DNA from: Thecaphora thlaspeos
Lineage: Eukaryota; Basidiomycota; Ustilaginomycetes; Urocystidales; Glomosporiaceae
Assembly (NCBI GenBank): GCA_900291925.1
Contig: UWYS01000030.1
Coordinates: 124,001-188,000, forward strand
DNA length: 64,000 bases
Direction: 5' to 3'
The first letter of the stretch is position 1; each line of letters opens with the position of its first letter. The notes below the pieces were generated by a model. That model worked only from the letters and a program-made list of their open reading frames with translations, searched no databases and was not told the origin of the DNA. Shown one piece after another: positions 33,226 through 44,519 of the stretch. The position numbers and the translations under genes were made by a program.

Positions 33226-34174
33226 ATGCACGACGACGGCTCGCAATCAACACCATCAACACCACCACCACCACACGATGCAGCACGCATAGCTTACCAC
33301 GACTTCGTTCTCGCCTGCCGCGCCTACCTTGACCATCACCACGACGCTCCACCCCACCCACAGCAGTCACGCAAAGAGCAGCTCGGCGCACAACAGTATG
33401 CCCAGCGCTGGACCTGGTGCGATGGCGCTCACCAACATAGCGCCCACCTCGCTACCCCTCCGAGCGGCGGCCTCACTCGAGCCGCCAATCTTCTCGTCAC
33501 ATTCTCTTCCCTCGCACCGTCCCACGACGACGACATAGGCCTCGATACCGACATCGCCCTTCTAGAGCCCGTCGACGACGACGACGACGACGACGCTACC
33601 GCGCAACCTACCGCCGCCGATGATGAACAGCCTCTTGCGAGCCACCGCTTCGTCCATTTCAAGCAAACGATAGCATGGTCATCGACGTGGAGAGTCCCCC
33701 TACTCTACTTTTACGCTGCGACCAGAGGTACGTCTAGACGCCATCCTCCCTCGCGCTCTAACATCGAGGCGCCGAGTCTGTCGCTCATTGCCCTCCTCCC
33801 CATCTTCTCCCTCTTGCGTGCCCGCTCCAGAGGGTCAGCCTCTATCGCTGGACGATCTCCTCTCTTCTTCGCTGTTACACCGTCGCGGCACGCTCGACTC
33901 AGCCCTCGACCAGGATAGACAGCTTACCGAGTCTGTTGCGATGGCAAAAGCGACCGCACCCGACGCTCCTGCCGCCTTTCCGCCCTTAAGCCAAGGCCAG
34001 AATCCACTTACGGGGCAGCCGTGCTTCTACCTTCATCCTTGCCAGACGGCCGGCGTCCTCCAGTCCGTCATCGAGCCTCGCCTCGCCCCTGATGAGCGGC
34101 AAGAGACGTGGCAGCTCGCCTACATCGAATCTTTCATCATGCTCTGCGCCACAGCCGTAGAGATGCGACTATAG
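33226..34174 (+). CDS. ATG10: E2-like autophagy enzyme Atg10
   Basis: Two exons, 33226-33727 and 33831-34174 (GTACGT to TCCAG, phase 1), give 281 residues. Atg10 is the E2-like enzyme that conjugates Atg12 to Atg5. The beta-strand block WSSTWRVPLLYFYAATREGQ, spanning the splice junction, matches the family's VPVLYF segment followed by G-x-PLSL. The active-site region is NPLTGQPCFYLHPCQTAG, with catalytic Cys238 in the HPC motif. It is longer than yeast Atg10 because of Asp-rich and Pro/His-rich inserts in the N-terminal half. The ATG at 33226 was chosen because the upstream extension of the frame reads as leader sequence. It ends only 18 bp from the convergent cyclodeaminase-like gene. Confidence 0.9.
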
Positions 34175-34192
34175 CTTGGTCCGACCGTCGGT

Positions 34193-35520
34193 CTAGAAGA
34201 AATCGACCCTCTGCCCGATGCCTCGTCGCTCGGCCTCCTCTACGAACATGGCCGTTACGGCGATGTCCTGGACACCGACGCCGACACTCTTGAAGATGCT
34301 GATACCCCTCGCATCCTCGGTACGCTTCCAGGACGTCGGGCGGGAGGCGACGTGCTTCCAGTCCTCGACCGCTTCCGGCACCAGGGTGCCCAGCTCGACC
34401 ATCTGGTCCACGCCCACCTCGGCCTGGATAAGGTCGCCCGCCTCATGGGCGCAGGCCTCGCTCGAGTCGACCAGCAGAGAGCCCCCCGCGGCCGCCAGCT
34501 TGACCAGGGTGGCGGGCAGCTCGACCATGTGCGGCTTGTCTAGCCGAGCGGGTTTCAAGTTTCGAAGATCGAGACGGCGGCGATGGCATCAGCAAACCTC
34601 TTTCCTATCCCGAATGCAATAGGGTTCACGGTCACTCTTGTTCACTCACATGCTCCTACAATGTTGAAGTGCGTCCCATCTTTGACCCATTCTGTCTGCA
34701 GCAGCGGCTTGTCCGACGGCGTGCAGCAACAGACAATGTCGGCCTCCCTCATCGCGGCCTCGACTTGGTCGCTGTAGCCGACCTCGACTCGACCGTCGTC
34801 TAGCACTTCTTGCAACCTTGCGATGCTCTCCTTGGTCGCCGCAGAGGGCTGCTTTCCCCGAGTCAGCACAAGTGTGACCCTCTCGATCGCTTCGTACACC
34901 CTGCACAGTATCCATGCGTGGTAGAAGGCCTGGATACCGCCGCCAAAGACGGCTACGTTGCGCACAGCTCTGCCCCTCTGACCGGCTGGCGGGATGGTGA
35001 GGATGGTGGCCACAACGCTTCCCGCGGCCGTGCGTATGGCCGTCAGTTCCGCCGCGTTGACCACGGCGCGAACCCTCGAGCTCTCGTGGTGGAAGAGAAG
35101 CGTGGTGCCCGGTATCCCACCCGGCACGCCAGCCGGCAGAGGATGGGAAGGCTTGGGTATCGCGACGCATTTCACGCTCGCGATACCGCCAGAGCTGGCC
35201 GGCATGAAGAGTACGGTGTGGTTCGGAGCGCTGAGTCCGATGCGAGGCGGACACTGTGTGGCATGTCGCGGTGAGATGGATGAGGAAGGTTGGGAGAGGT
35301 TGCGGAAGACTTGGGCTTGGTTTGAAAGGATCGAAGAGAGGGGGATCTCGAGTGATAGCTTAGCGATGTCTCGACCGCTGAGGATCAGGACTTGGTTGTC
35401 CGAGGAGGAAGACGACATCGTCGGAGAGGTCGTCGAGATGAGGACGGGGATCGTGGAGGAGAGAAGCGGACGAGGAGGTGAAGCGGGAGGTGCCCCTTTG
35501 GGACGACTCTGACCGAGCAT
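34193..35520 (-). CDS. Ornithine cyclodeaminase/mu-crystallin family protein
   Basis: Two exons, 35520-34650 and 34539-34193 (GTGAGT to GGCTAG, phase 1), give 405 residues. Members are NAD(P)-dependent: ornithine cyclodeaminases, ketimine reductases and related imine reductases. The Rossmann core shows RNVAVFGGGIQAFYHAW (GxGxQ-type nucleotide motif) and the segment READIVCCCTPSDKPLL. The splice rejoins GTHFNIVGAYKPHMVELP, which matches the family's HINAVGSYKPxMRE block and fixes the acceptor at 34540. The C-terminal part has LLVDSSEACAHEAGDL. The N-terminus carries a Ser-rich extension. A second in-frame ATG at 35418 would give a protein of more typical length. The substrate cannot be read from sequence. 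Confidence 0.88.
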
Positions 35521-35818
35521 GGTGGTCTGTGCGCTCTCCGTGGCTTGATGGATTTTGCAGGTGCGGGGTGCCGCCTCCACTTCTCCGAGTGGGCTCAGCT
35601 TGCGGGCTCAGCTTGCCACGTCGCGGAGCCCACACCTTCCTCCGTACCATCACCTCCACCGCTAACACTCATACCAACACCGCCCTCTCGAGCGACGGCA
35701 TCTCTTCTATGCTCCACGACGCCCCCTTGCTACCACCTCAGATGCACTCTTCTGTCGACCGCTCGGTTTCGTAGAGTGGTCGGTCTAGCATCAGCCTCCA
35801 ACGACCTCTTGAGCCACG
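35521..35818. promoter_or_regulatory. Short divergent promoter, OCD-like gene and WD40 gene
   Basis: The 298 bp between the two start codons must contain both promoters. I see no obvious TATA box or repeat. Confidence 0.4.
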
Positions 35819-38052
35819 ATGGCGTCCACCTACCAGTCGCTCTCATCACACTCGGTCTTCTTTGGTCCGGACAGCTCCACCCGTATATCACCACCCCGAA
35901 CCAGCGGTCAACACGGCCCATCCCTGCTCTTCCAGAGGCAGACGCAGCTCGACGACGCCTTCGTAGAGCGCCTCGACCGGATCGACACCCTCGGCGGCTG
36001 GACGCCCGACAGGCTCCTGGTCGGTCACAGCGGCTGCGTCAACGCGCTCAGCTGGTCGCAGTCCGGCCACCTCCTTGCCAGCGGCAGCGACGATCGCAAC
36101 GTCGTCCTCTGGAAGCTTGGCTCATCCGAGCTGCATCCCGTTGCCGACCTCCTCTACGACGACCATGGGAGCCTCCCGGCGGCCCCCCGCCGCGCAGGGC
36201 ACGCAGATGGCGAAAATGATGTGGTGGCACGATGGCCGCAGCGCTCCTACCCTTCCCTCGATATGGGCATGATGGGCAAGATTCAAACGGGCCATCGCGC
36301 CAATATCTTCTCCGTCAAGTGGGCCCCACACACCTCGGACCGCCGGCTCTTCACCTGCGCCGGCGATAGGACGGTTCGCGTGTTCGACATCAACCACTCC
36401 GCCATCGGCGCCGGCAGCGGACAGACTCAGCGCACTGTGGACGGTAGGGAGTACACATTGTGGAACGAGGGCAGCGGCGCCTGCATCCGCGTCTTTCGCT
36501 GCCACAAGGATCGCGCCAAGCGCATCTCGACCGAGAACTCGCCCGACGTCTTTCTCACCTGCGGCGAGGACGGCGACATCCGCCAGATGGACCTCCGCAC
36601 GCCGCACCGCTGCGGTCCGCGCCAAAACTACGGCGAGGGATGTCCGTCTCCGCTGGTCCACTTCCCCTTTGGCCTCTACTCGCTCTCGGTCAGCAAGACG
36701 GAGCCTTGGCTCTTTGCTGTCGCTGGCATGTCGCCGTTCGCCTACCTCCAGGACCGACGCATGATCCCGCGCCTGCTCAAGCGCGACTGGGGCATCGAAG
36801 TTGCGACCAGCAACCCGGAAGCGGCCGAGGCTCAGGCATTGACCATGTGCGTGAGGAGGTTCGGCCAGCCACCCGGGGGCTTTTCTTCGCCGCGCGTCAA
36901 GGACGACGGGAAGACCATCCGATTCGGCAATCGTGTAGGCGGCGGCGGCGGCGGCAACGGGACCGCGCGACGGGGAGGACGCGAGAGGGCAGAAGAGGAA
37001 GATGATGGTGATGGCGACAGCGACAGCGACGATGGCAACGGCGAGGGAGAAGGCGACGGCCACCAAGATGGACCGCAGCCCGACTTTGACGACGACATGC
37101 ACGTAACGGCGTGCAAGATCAGCGAGAGCACCGGGCGCGATCTCCTCCTCTCCTACTCGGGCCAATACATTTACCGCTTCCAGATCTACGACGAGCCCGG
37201 CGTTCTTCAGCACGAGCCCGAGCAGCGCTACCTGCCCAACGGCCGGGTTCAGGGCAAGCTGCGTCCGGCGGAGAGCGACCACCCTCGGTGCAACTACGTC
37301 AAGTGGATGGAGGGTATGCGGGAACGCTGCTTCACCGCCCTATTCCCGATGGCGGCTACCGCCGAGACCCGGGCTGCAGGTGGGCGCGTGGCCGCCTTCT
37401 GGGACGACGTCAAGAAGCTGACGGAGGAGCTCGGCCCCATTCGCGACGAGAATGGCATGCCCTGTCCGAAGTACTCGGCGGTCGAGATCTGTCGAGCGCT
37501 CGGTCTGGTTGCGTTCGCGGAGGGCAATCCTGACACACCGCGGATGCTGCGTCACTGTCTCGAAGAGATCGACGACCTGTTCGTTGGCTACAGCATCAGC
37601 CGCTGTATCGCACCCGTGCTCCAGAAGCTCATCGAGGCGATCGAGGAGGGCGCCGCCGGCGAGGATGTCGTTGAGTTTAAGCGAAAGCTGTGGCGCAGGT
37701 CGGAGAGGCTGGTCGCGAGGATTTGGGACCTAGGGCATCTGAGCAGTGGTCGTCAGAGTGAAGGGGATACTGAGGATGGAGAAACGTCACGAGACCAACG
37801 CAGCACGAAACGGGCCAGGATAGCAGAGCAGAGGAGCCAAGACGTGGCTGCCGGCGGCGATCGTCACAAGGACGAGAACGACGGCTCTTCGACCGACGGC
37901 GGGGACTCGGTGTCGTCTGATGGCGGTGACGAAACCGACGCCGATTCCCCCGATGTAAGCCCCGAAGGCGTTATGGACCTCGGTGTTGAAGGCGCACGCG
38001 TGCCCGGCCGCGCCCACGACGACGGCGAGGATGACGGCCAGGACGAAGACGA

Positions 38053-38091
<39 letters not shown>

Positions 38092-38860
38092 TGATGAGAG
38101 CCTCGCCTCGTCGGACGACGAGATGGACCTGAGCGAGTTTGAAGACTACGCCTTTGAGACGGACATGTCTGCAGGGATCGAGGATGCTCTTCAGCAGGCG
38201 CCGCTGGTGTGCCCGCGCAACTACTACCGCGGCCACGCCAACATCGAGACGGTCAAGGACGTCAACTTTTCCGGACGCGACGACCGGTACGTCATGAGCG
38301 GGTCGGACGATGGAAACTGGTTCCTGTGGGACACGGAGACGGCGGAGCTCAAGGGGATCTGGAAGGGCGATTCGAGCGTCGTCAATGTGCTACAGCAGCA
38401 TCCGAGTCTACCGGTGATTGCCATCTCTGGCATCGACGATACGGTGAAGCTGTTTGGACCCGTCACGCTCTCGTCGGGACGACCTGTCGGCAAACCTGGC
38501 GATAAAGACGAGGAGACGGACAAGGAAGAGGAAGCTACGACAGCCTCGCCGCGCAGGGTGGCAGACCGTATGGCGAAGAAGGAGGATATCATGGTGGAAA
38601 ACCAGAAACGTCTGCAGGGTCTACGACAGAGGTCGAGCCTGTCTACGCGCACGTTGTTGTCAATGATGCAGCGACACGTGCTGAACATTGGCGGGGACGA
38701 GGAGGGGAGGAGGGGAGGAGGTAGGATGGTCCTGAGACCGCTGGTAGGTGGTGGATGGGCACTGACAACGGCAGAAGAGGCTGATGAAGAGGCTGAAATC
38801 GGTCAGGTGCAGGAGGATGGAGAGGAGGAGCGACATGCGGAGGATTGCGTCGTCATGTGA
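35819..38860 (+). CDS. WD40 protein, DCAF6/DCAF8 type
   Basis: A single open exon of 1,013 residues. DCAF proteins are WD40 substrate receptors of CUL4-DDB1 ubiquitin ligases; the S. pombe relative is Iqw1. N-terminal repeats are clear: LLVGHSGCVNALSWSQSGHL then ASGSDDRNVVLWKL; then TGHRANIFSVKWAP with CAGDRTVRVFDIN; then CHKDRAKRISTE with CGEDGDIRQMDLR. The middle (about 370-430) is a Gly/Glu/Asp-rich disordered insert. A helical central region follows (about 480-640). An Asp tract near 740-760 precedes the final repeats, YRGHANIETVKDVNFSG with MSGSDDGNWFLWDTE and AISGIDDTVKLFGP. The split arrangement, with repeats at both ends around a long insert, is that of DCAF6/8. Its targets are unknown. 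Confidence 0.85.
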
Positions 38861-39278
38861 AACGGTAGCTGTTGCACATGGGAGAGAGAGAGAGAGAGAG
38901 AGAAAGAGAGGGAGGAGGGGAGGGGAAAGGCGTTGCCATCAGGACGACGAGGAAGAGTAGGAAAGTTGCTGGGCGTCAAGTCACAATAATATCGTCCGCT
39001 CTTGCGGAGCCTGCCGGCCAGCCTGCCCGACTATCGCCGTCGTCTTGCATCGAGCTGGTCAACCAAAGCCCCGGACCAGACCAACGCATCCATTTACTTT
39101 TAAGCAGTTTGTTTCGGCCGCACATGTCGATAGCAGTCATCTCACCGCCAGACGAGGGGACAACGTTGTGGTGAATGAAGGGTTGCTGCAATTCCATTAT
39201 CTCGCCTCGTGATACGATTTGATGATACAGAGGTAGGAAAGAGGAAGGGCGGAGCCACATCTCTGTCTACGCCATGGC
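38861..39278. other. Convergent 3' region with GA repeat
   Basis: Tail-to-tail DNA between the WD40 gene and DUS1. A GA dinucleotide repeat lies at 38882-38903. Nothing else seen. Confidence 0.6.
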
Positions 39279-41024
39279 CTAGTCGACTCGAACCTTTTTG
39301 TCGGGAGGAGACGACGTCGTCGTCGCTTCATCGCCGTTTTCAGATCTGGGCCGACCGGTCGTTTCGGCAGCGGTAGCGGATAGTTCTCTCCCCGCCACCA
39401 CCCCAACCACGTCCGCCTCCTCTTTCTTCTCCAGAGCTGCCTCGCCCTCCGTCTGAACGTCATGAACCGCCGTGAGACCCTTTGTCTGATTGACCCTTTC
39501 CTTTCTCGTCTTCCTGGCCTCGTCGCCCGCTTCGCCCTCGTGCGTCGGCAGAGGCGGTCGGAAGTACGGCTGAGCCAACCAGTGTGGGATGTACCTTGGT
39601 CTGTTTACATCCTCTCCTCCTCCTCCTCCTCCCTCTCCCGGCGGTGGCGGGGCAAGGAACGATACGCTGCCCGGCAACGGTATCTCTAGCGGAGCATCGT
39701 ACTTGCCGCTCTCCCTGTCCGTCTTCAACCTCGATTCCAACTCGACGATAAAGGCGCGGAACGTCTCGATGCGTGCTTCGCCCATCTTTGCGCTGTCGAA
39801 GCGAGATTTGCCCAACATCTCGCGAAGGTCGCGATGCATCTCGAGCGCCGGTCGGCAGAGGCGGAAAAAGTGCGCCTTGATCGCGCTGCTAGACGTAGGG
39901 GTGCGCAGCGCCGCGACGATGTCGAGGTACTCGTACGCCAGCGCCGTAATGCTCGGGAACGCCAACGTCGGCGCGTGCGGGAACGTCGCCGTCGCCTGCG
40001 AGGGAAGAGGGTGGGCAAAGATGGCCGGGTTGTACAGGTTGCCCTCTGCGCTCATCACGCCGTCGGCCAGCGTGTTGGACATGGCGTCGTGCCAGTCGTG
40101 CGGGTAGAGGATGTTGCCGTTGGCAAAGACGGGCACCTGCACCGCCTGCTTGACGGCGCGAATCTTTTGCCAGTCTGCCAGGCCCGTCTTGTGGCCCTTC
40201 ATCTCGCGCGTCCGGCCATGCACCGTGATGATCTGCGCCCCTGCCCGCTCGAGCATGCGCGCGTAGGCAATCGTCTTTTCCACGCTGTCGTACACGCGCA
40301 TCTTGGCCGTGACGGGGACCTTGAGGTTGAGGTGGAGCGTGTTGATCAGCGAAAAGATGAGCGGCCAGTCTTCCATCAGAAAGGAGCCGTAGTGACCGCG
40401 CCGGGCGATATGCTGCGGACAGCCGAGGTTGAGGTCGACGCCGTTGCACCGATCCTGCACGATCTCGGCGGCCTTGAGCAGCATCTGCGGGTCGTTGGCG
40501 CAGAACTGGACGAGGAGCGGTCGATCGGTGTCGGTGGGCATGTTGGTGGAGCTCCCCTCGCCCCTGTCGTCGGCCTGGCCGTCCGCACCATCCTTGTCGC
40601 GGCGAGCGAGGTCGATGATGTGGGCGCCCTCTTCGCCGCAGCGCTTGTTGAAGTTGAGCTCCTGGTACTTTGATTTTGTCTTTTTGCTGGCCTGGTCGAC
40701 AAAGAGCCTGGCGTTGATCATGGGCGTGTAGACGAGGTCGCTGGCGTAGCGCCTGCTGAGGATGCGCCACGGCAGCTCGGACTGGTCGACCATGGGTGCT
40801 ACGACGCGCTTGGGCGAGCGCATGGAGCGGTAAAAGTCCCATGACGCAAGCTTGGGGTGGAGCGGGGTGCCGGTGGGCGGGAAGCTCTCGAGGTCCGGGA
40901 TGGCATCGACAAAGGGGAGGTCAGCGGCTGCGGTGGGCTTGCGATCTGCACCGGCGGGCTTGCTAGGGATTGCTGTGGCGGCAGTCGGAGCCGGAGCCGG
41001 AGTGGAAGCTAAAGCCTGGGTCAT
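39279..41024 (-). CDS. DUS1: tRNA-dihydrouridine(16/17) synthase Dus1
   Basis: A single exon of 581 residues. Dus1 reduces uridines 16 and 17 in the tRNA D-loop using FMN and NADPH. The FMN-binding start of the TIM barrel is VVAPMVDQSELPWRILSRRY. The catalytic cysteine is C202 in GVDLNLGCPQHIARRGHYG, and the phosphate-binding strands VPVTAKMR, ITVHGRTREMKG and VPVFANGNI follow in order. A Gly/Asp/Ser-rich insertion at about residues 142-165 breaks the barrel between VYTPMINA and LLVQFCANDP. The C-terminal 130 residues are low-complexity and Lys/Glu-rich. The start is the ATG at 41024. The frame stays open upstream but the extension is Arg/Lys-rich leader without ATG. Confidence 0.93.
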   Translation of the reverse strand: MTQALASTPAPAPTAATAIPSKPAGADRKPTAAADLPFVDAIPDLESFPPTGTPLHPKLASWDFYRSMRSPKRVVAPMVDQSELPWRILSRRYASDLVYTPMINARLFVDQASKKTKSKYQELNFNKRCGEEGAHIIDLARRDKDGADGQADDRGEGSSTNMPTDTDRPLLVQFCANDPQMLLKAAEIVQDRCNGVDLNLGCPQHIARRGHYGSFLMEDWPLIFSLINTLHLNLKVPVTAKMRVYDSVEKTIAYARMLERAGAQIITVHGRTREMKGHKTGLADWQKIRAVKQAVQVPVFANGNILYPHDWHDAMSNTLADGVMSAEGNLYNPAIFAHPLPSQATATFPHAPTLAFPSITALAYEYLDIVAALRTPTSSSAIKAHFFRLCRPALEMHRDLREMLGKSRFDSAKMGEARIETFRAFIVELESRLKTDRESGKYDAPLEIPLPGSVSFLAPPPPGEGGGGGGEDVNRPRYIPHWLAQPYFRPPLPTHEGEAGDEARKTRKERVNQTKGLTAVHDVQTEGEAALEKKEEADVVGVVAGRELSATAAETTGRPRSENGDEATTTSSPPDKKVRVD

Positions 41025-41748
41025 TGTAATGAGCGTGCGCTGGAGCGGTGTCGGGCGAAGCAGAAGGAACGGGGTGAAGTAGGCGGTTCTAGCAAAGGCG
41101 GCCAACGAGCTGAGGCGTGGCGAGAGAATGGTGGTCGATGGTGGGGCGAGGGATTTGCCCGCCTTCTTTCTTTCTTTTTCTTTTTCTTTTTTGCGTCGTC
41201 TTCGGCTTCGTCGCCGTCGTCGTCGGAGGGGAGAGCAGTCAGACGGCAGGATGGGGTAACTATTTGGTGGTTGCGGGGTAAGGAAGAAAAAGGCGACAAG
41301 GATGCGCGACAACAAGCGCTCCTCGGCCGTCTACAGTGTAGGGTTTTCTTGATGTATTTTTCATGTTTTCCCCCCGAATCCCGGGTCTCGGTGAAGCTTC
41401 TTCTGCCAGCTGTTTGAGGTGTGATGGGCGGCCTGCGACGGAGCTTGGTGCAGCAAGCCTGCACACCGGCCTGTCCGTGCGCATGGCGAGAAGGAAGCAA
41501 AGCGGAGACCTGCGACTTGTTCCCCTCGCAGCGCCTGGCTCAGAGTGCCCTCTCTCCGAGTCACGGCCTGGAAGAAGCACGAGAAAGGCTCTCGAGACTC
41601 ATACCCTCTCACCTTCACCCCAACCATCATCATCACCAACGTTCCTTTCCCCTTCACAACCGCCGCCCCTCGTCGCACGCATCTCACATCCTCATCCAAG
41701 CATACACCCCTCGCCACCCTCCCACCAGCCCCACGCCGCCACGCCGCC
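41025..41748. promoter_or_regulatory. Divergent DUS1/HOM3 intergenic region
   Basis: The 724 bp between the start codons hold both promoters. A CT-rich tract near 41163-41190 (DUS1 side) and a pyrimidine-rich leader before HOM3 (41600-41748) are visible. No gene is supported. Confidence 0.5.
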
Positions 41749-43762
41749 ATGCCGCCCACCACTCACCTCCGCTCGCCTCCGGACGATCCCAACGCCCAAT
41801 GGATCATCCAAAAGTACGGTGGCACCAGCGTCGGCAAGTTCCTCGATCGCATCGCTACCCAAATCGTCCCCGCCTACATCAACGCCAACCACAAGGTCGC
41901 AATCGTTTGCTCCGCACGCTCCGGACAGACAAAGGCGCTCGGCACCACCAACCTCCTCCTCCAGGCCGCCTCCGAGGCCCTCTCAGCCGACGACACAGCA
42001 ACACCCTCCGGTTCCATCGCCAACTCGGTCGCCTCCCTCTCAAACGGCACTCAGACCCCCAACCACCGTCCCGGCTCCGCATTTGCGCGCAGGCCCAGCT
42101 CAAGAGCCAGCTCTGCCAAGCCGGAAAGCCTCAGCGCCGTCGCTCTCGACAACAAGCTCGCACAGCTAGACCTCACAAAAGCTTCCTCGGTACCGCAGAC
42201 CACCACCGACGCCGCCTCGTCCCACTCGTCCGATACCGAGGCGACCCCCGCCGTCGGCTACAATGCCACCGTTGACCGCATCCTCTCAGATCACATCGCC
42301 TCGGTGCGCAACGCCATCACAAAGGACCTCGAGCTGCGCGACCAGCTGGAGCGCGACATTGTCGACGACTGCGAACGCCTCCGCGACTTTCTCATGGCCG
42401 CCAAGATCATCGAAGAAATCTCGCCGCGATCAAAGGACGTCATCATCGGCGTCGGCGAGAAGCTCTCGTGCCGCATCGCCGTCGGAGCGCTGTGCGATGC
42501 CGGCGTCGATGCAGAGCTCGTCACGCTCGAGAGCATCGTCGACCCGGTGCTTGTTGCCAACATGGGCCAGGACAGCCAAGGCGAGTTTACCCTCGACCAG
42601 TCCTTCTACGACGGGCTGAGTGTCGCGCTCGGTGAGCGGCTAAAGGCGTGCAAGGGTGTGCCCGTCGTGACAGGTTACTTTGGCAACATCCCCGGCTCGC
42701 TGCTCAGCCAGATCGGACGCGGCTACACCGACCTCTGCGCCGCCCTGTGCGCCGTCGGTGTCGGGGCACAGGAGCTCCAGATCTGGAAAGAGGTCGACGG
42801 CGTCTTCACCGCCGACCCGCGCAAGGTCCCCACCGCCCGGCTCATCCCGTCCATCACGCCCGAGGAGGCGGCCGAGCTGACCTACTACGGCAGCGAGGTC
42901 ATCCACCCATTCACCATGGAGCAGGCCATCAAGAAGGCCATCCCGATCCGCATCAAGAATGTCGAGAACCCGGGAGGATCGGGCACCGTCATCTTCCCGG
43001 ACATCCCCGAGGGTCAGGACGGGTGCAAGGACAAGCTGGTCGACGGACACCTCGACCAGCCGCGTCCTCCGCTGACGCCGAGCGCGAGCGTCGGAAACTT
43101 TGGGGCCTGGGGTGCGGCGTCCAAGCAGCCGGCCGTCGCGCCGGTCCACGGCCGCGAGCGCAAGCTGCCGACGGCCGTGACGATCAAGGACGACGTGCTG
43201 GTGCTCAACGTCCACTCGAACCGCAAGACGGTCAGCCACGGCTTCTTTGCCAAGATCTTCGGGACGCTCAACAAGTACAATGTCGTCGTCGACCTGATTT
43301 CGACGTCCGAGGTGCACGTTTCGATGGCCATGGCGGCGGGCATCCGGCCGTGCACGCTCGAAAAGCTCAAGATGGAACTGCAAAAGGTCGGGACCGTGAG
43401 CGTGCTGCGCGACATGGCCATCCTCAGCCTGGTGGGCAGGCATATGCGCAACATGGTCGGCGTGGCCGGCAGGATGTTCACCGTCCTTGCAGAGGGCAAT
43501 GTCAACATCGAGATGATCAGCCAGGGCGCTAGCGAGATCAACATTTCGTGCGTCCTGCACGAGAAGCTGGCCGTCAAGGTGGGTACGGTTTCGTTTCGTA
43601 TGACAGAGCAGGAGGCGAGGACGAGATGACCTGACGCCGTCCTACTACTCTCTCCTTCGTGACGACACACAGGCGTTAAACCTGATACACTACTCGGTCC
43701 TAGAAGTCAGCCCGAAACCATCCAACACCGAAAGCGGTTCGTTTGGTCGGTCGTTTTTCTAG
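41749..43762 (+). CDS. HOM3: Aspartate kinase Hom3
   Basis: Two exons, 41749-43578 and 43673-43762 (phase 0), give 639 residues. Aspartate kinase phosphorylates L-aspartate, the first step toward threonine, methionine and homoserine. The kinase signature KYGGTSVG is at residues 22-29. Later come GYFGNIPGSLLSQIGRGYTD, WKEVDGVFTADPR and the TYYGSEVIHPFTM block. Two C-terminal ACT repeats (NVHSNRKTVSHGFFAKIF and MAILSLVGRHMRNMVGVAGR) should mediate threonine feedback. The small last exon supplies ALNLIHYSVLE, the conserved final strand. Residues about 81-170 are a Ser/Thr/Ala-rich insertion that yeast Hom3 lacks. The start has a strong context (GCCGCCATG). Confidence 0.95.
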
Positions 43763-43770
43763 TGTCGTGT

Positions 43771-43815
<45 letters not shown>

Positions 43816-44519
43816 CTGCTCCAACAGCATCATTCCTCTCCTTGTCATAGCATTTTGTCCCGTCGATCTCAGTTGTATTTTAGAGCCAATCTCTTCCCTC
43901 TTGGTGGTCCAACCCATTACTCGGTCGAGTTTCTTCCGTCGTCGACGATGGCGCGGCATTTGTGCGTGTCCGGTGTAGTTGTGGTCGTTGCCAAGCACCG
44001 GCCGTAGACTGGACGACTCGAGGCAGAGTCACGACCTGTAACATGCCATGGCCAAGCCAGCAAACCCAGGTGCCGCTTACCGACTGAAGTCAACTTCTCG
44101 CTGTAGAAGCGCTAAAGAAGCAACGCGAAATTCGGATGAAATTCATCAACCGACCGAAAGCCAGGACCCCGACATGTACTGTCTTCGCTCTTCCGGTAGC
44201 CGACTCTTACTCATTCGCCCGAGAAAGAATGATGCCCTCACCCCCGCTCTCCTTCCTCTTCCCCATTGGTGGCCGGACCGCTCCGGACCGGATGGCTGCC
44301 CGCGACATGCGCCGTCCGTGGCTCGGACCGCCCACAACGTGGCGTCAGACAGCCTCCCTCGTCCATAAAGGACCTCAATCCTCGACGTTCGTCTTCCTGC
44401 CACTCCATCATCACCACCTCCACCGCACTCCAGCCCTCTGCACCGGTAGGCAGTCGCACACGCCCATACCCTTCAACAACCAGCCCTCACCCCCTATCCC
44501 GCACACTACCACCTCAACG
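43763..44519. other. HOM3 3' end and SDR promoter
   Basis: A CT dinucleotide repeat at 43778-43813 directly follows the HOM3 stop. The second half is the promoter of the dehydrogenase gene, with three CGGACCG sites (44274-44330). No gene is supported. Confidence 0.5.
44274..44330. promoter_or_regulatory. Three CGG-N-CCG sites upstream of the KduD-like gene
   Basis: CGGACCG occurs at 44274-44280, 44284-44290 and 44324-44330, with start-to-start spacings of 10 and 40 bp. CGG-N-CCG is an inverted pair of the triplet bound by Zn2Cys6 dimers. The sites lie 190-250 bp before the start codon. Binding is inferred. Confidence 0.45.

Noticed and set aside
34540..34640. A frameshift in the cyclodeaminase-like gene
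   Set aside because: Using the GGCTAG acceptor ending at 34540 restores the frame and the conserved GAYKPHM block, so no break is needed.
36122..37282. 386-codon minus-strand frame inside the WD40 gene
   Set aside because: It is the shadow of a well-supported coding region with clear WD40 repeats on the plus strand.
42640..43560. Roughly 300-codon frames on both strands within HOM3
   Set aside because: They overlap the aspartate kinase exon whose family motifs are unmistakable; the alternatives are Arg/Asp/His-rich shadows.
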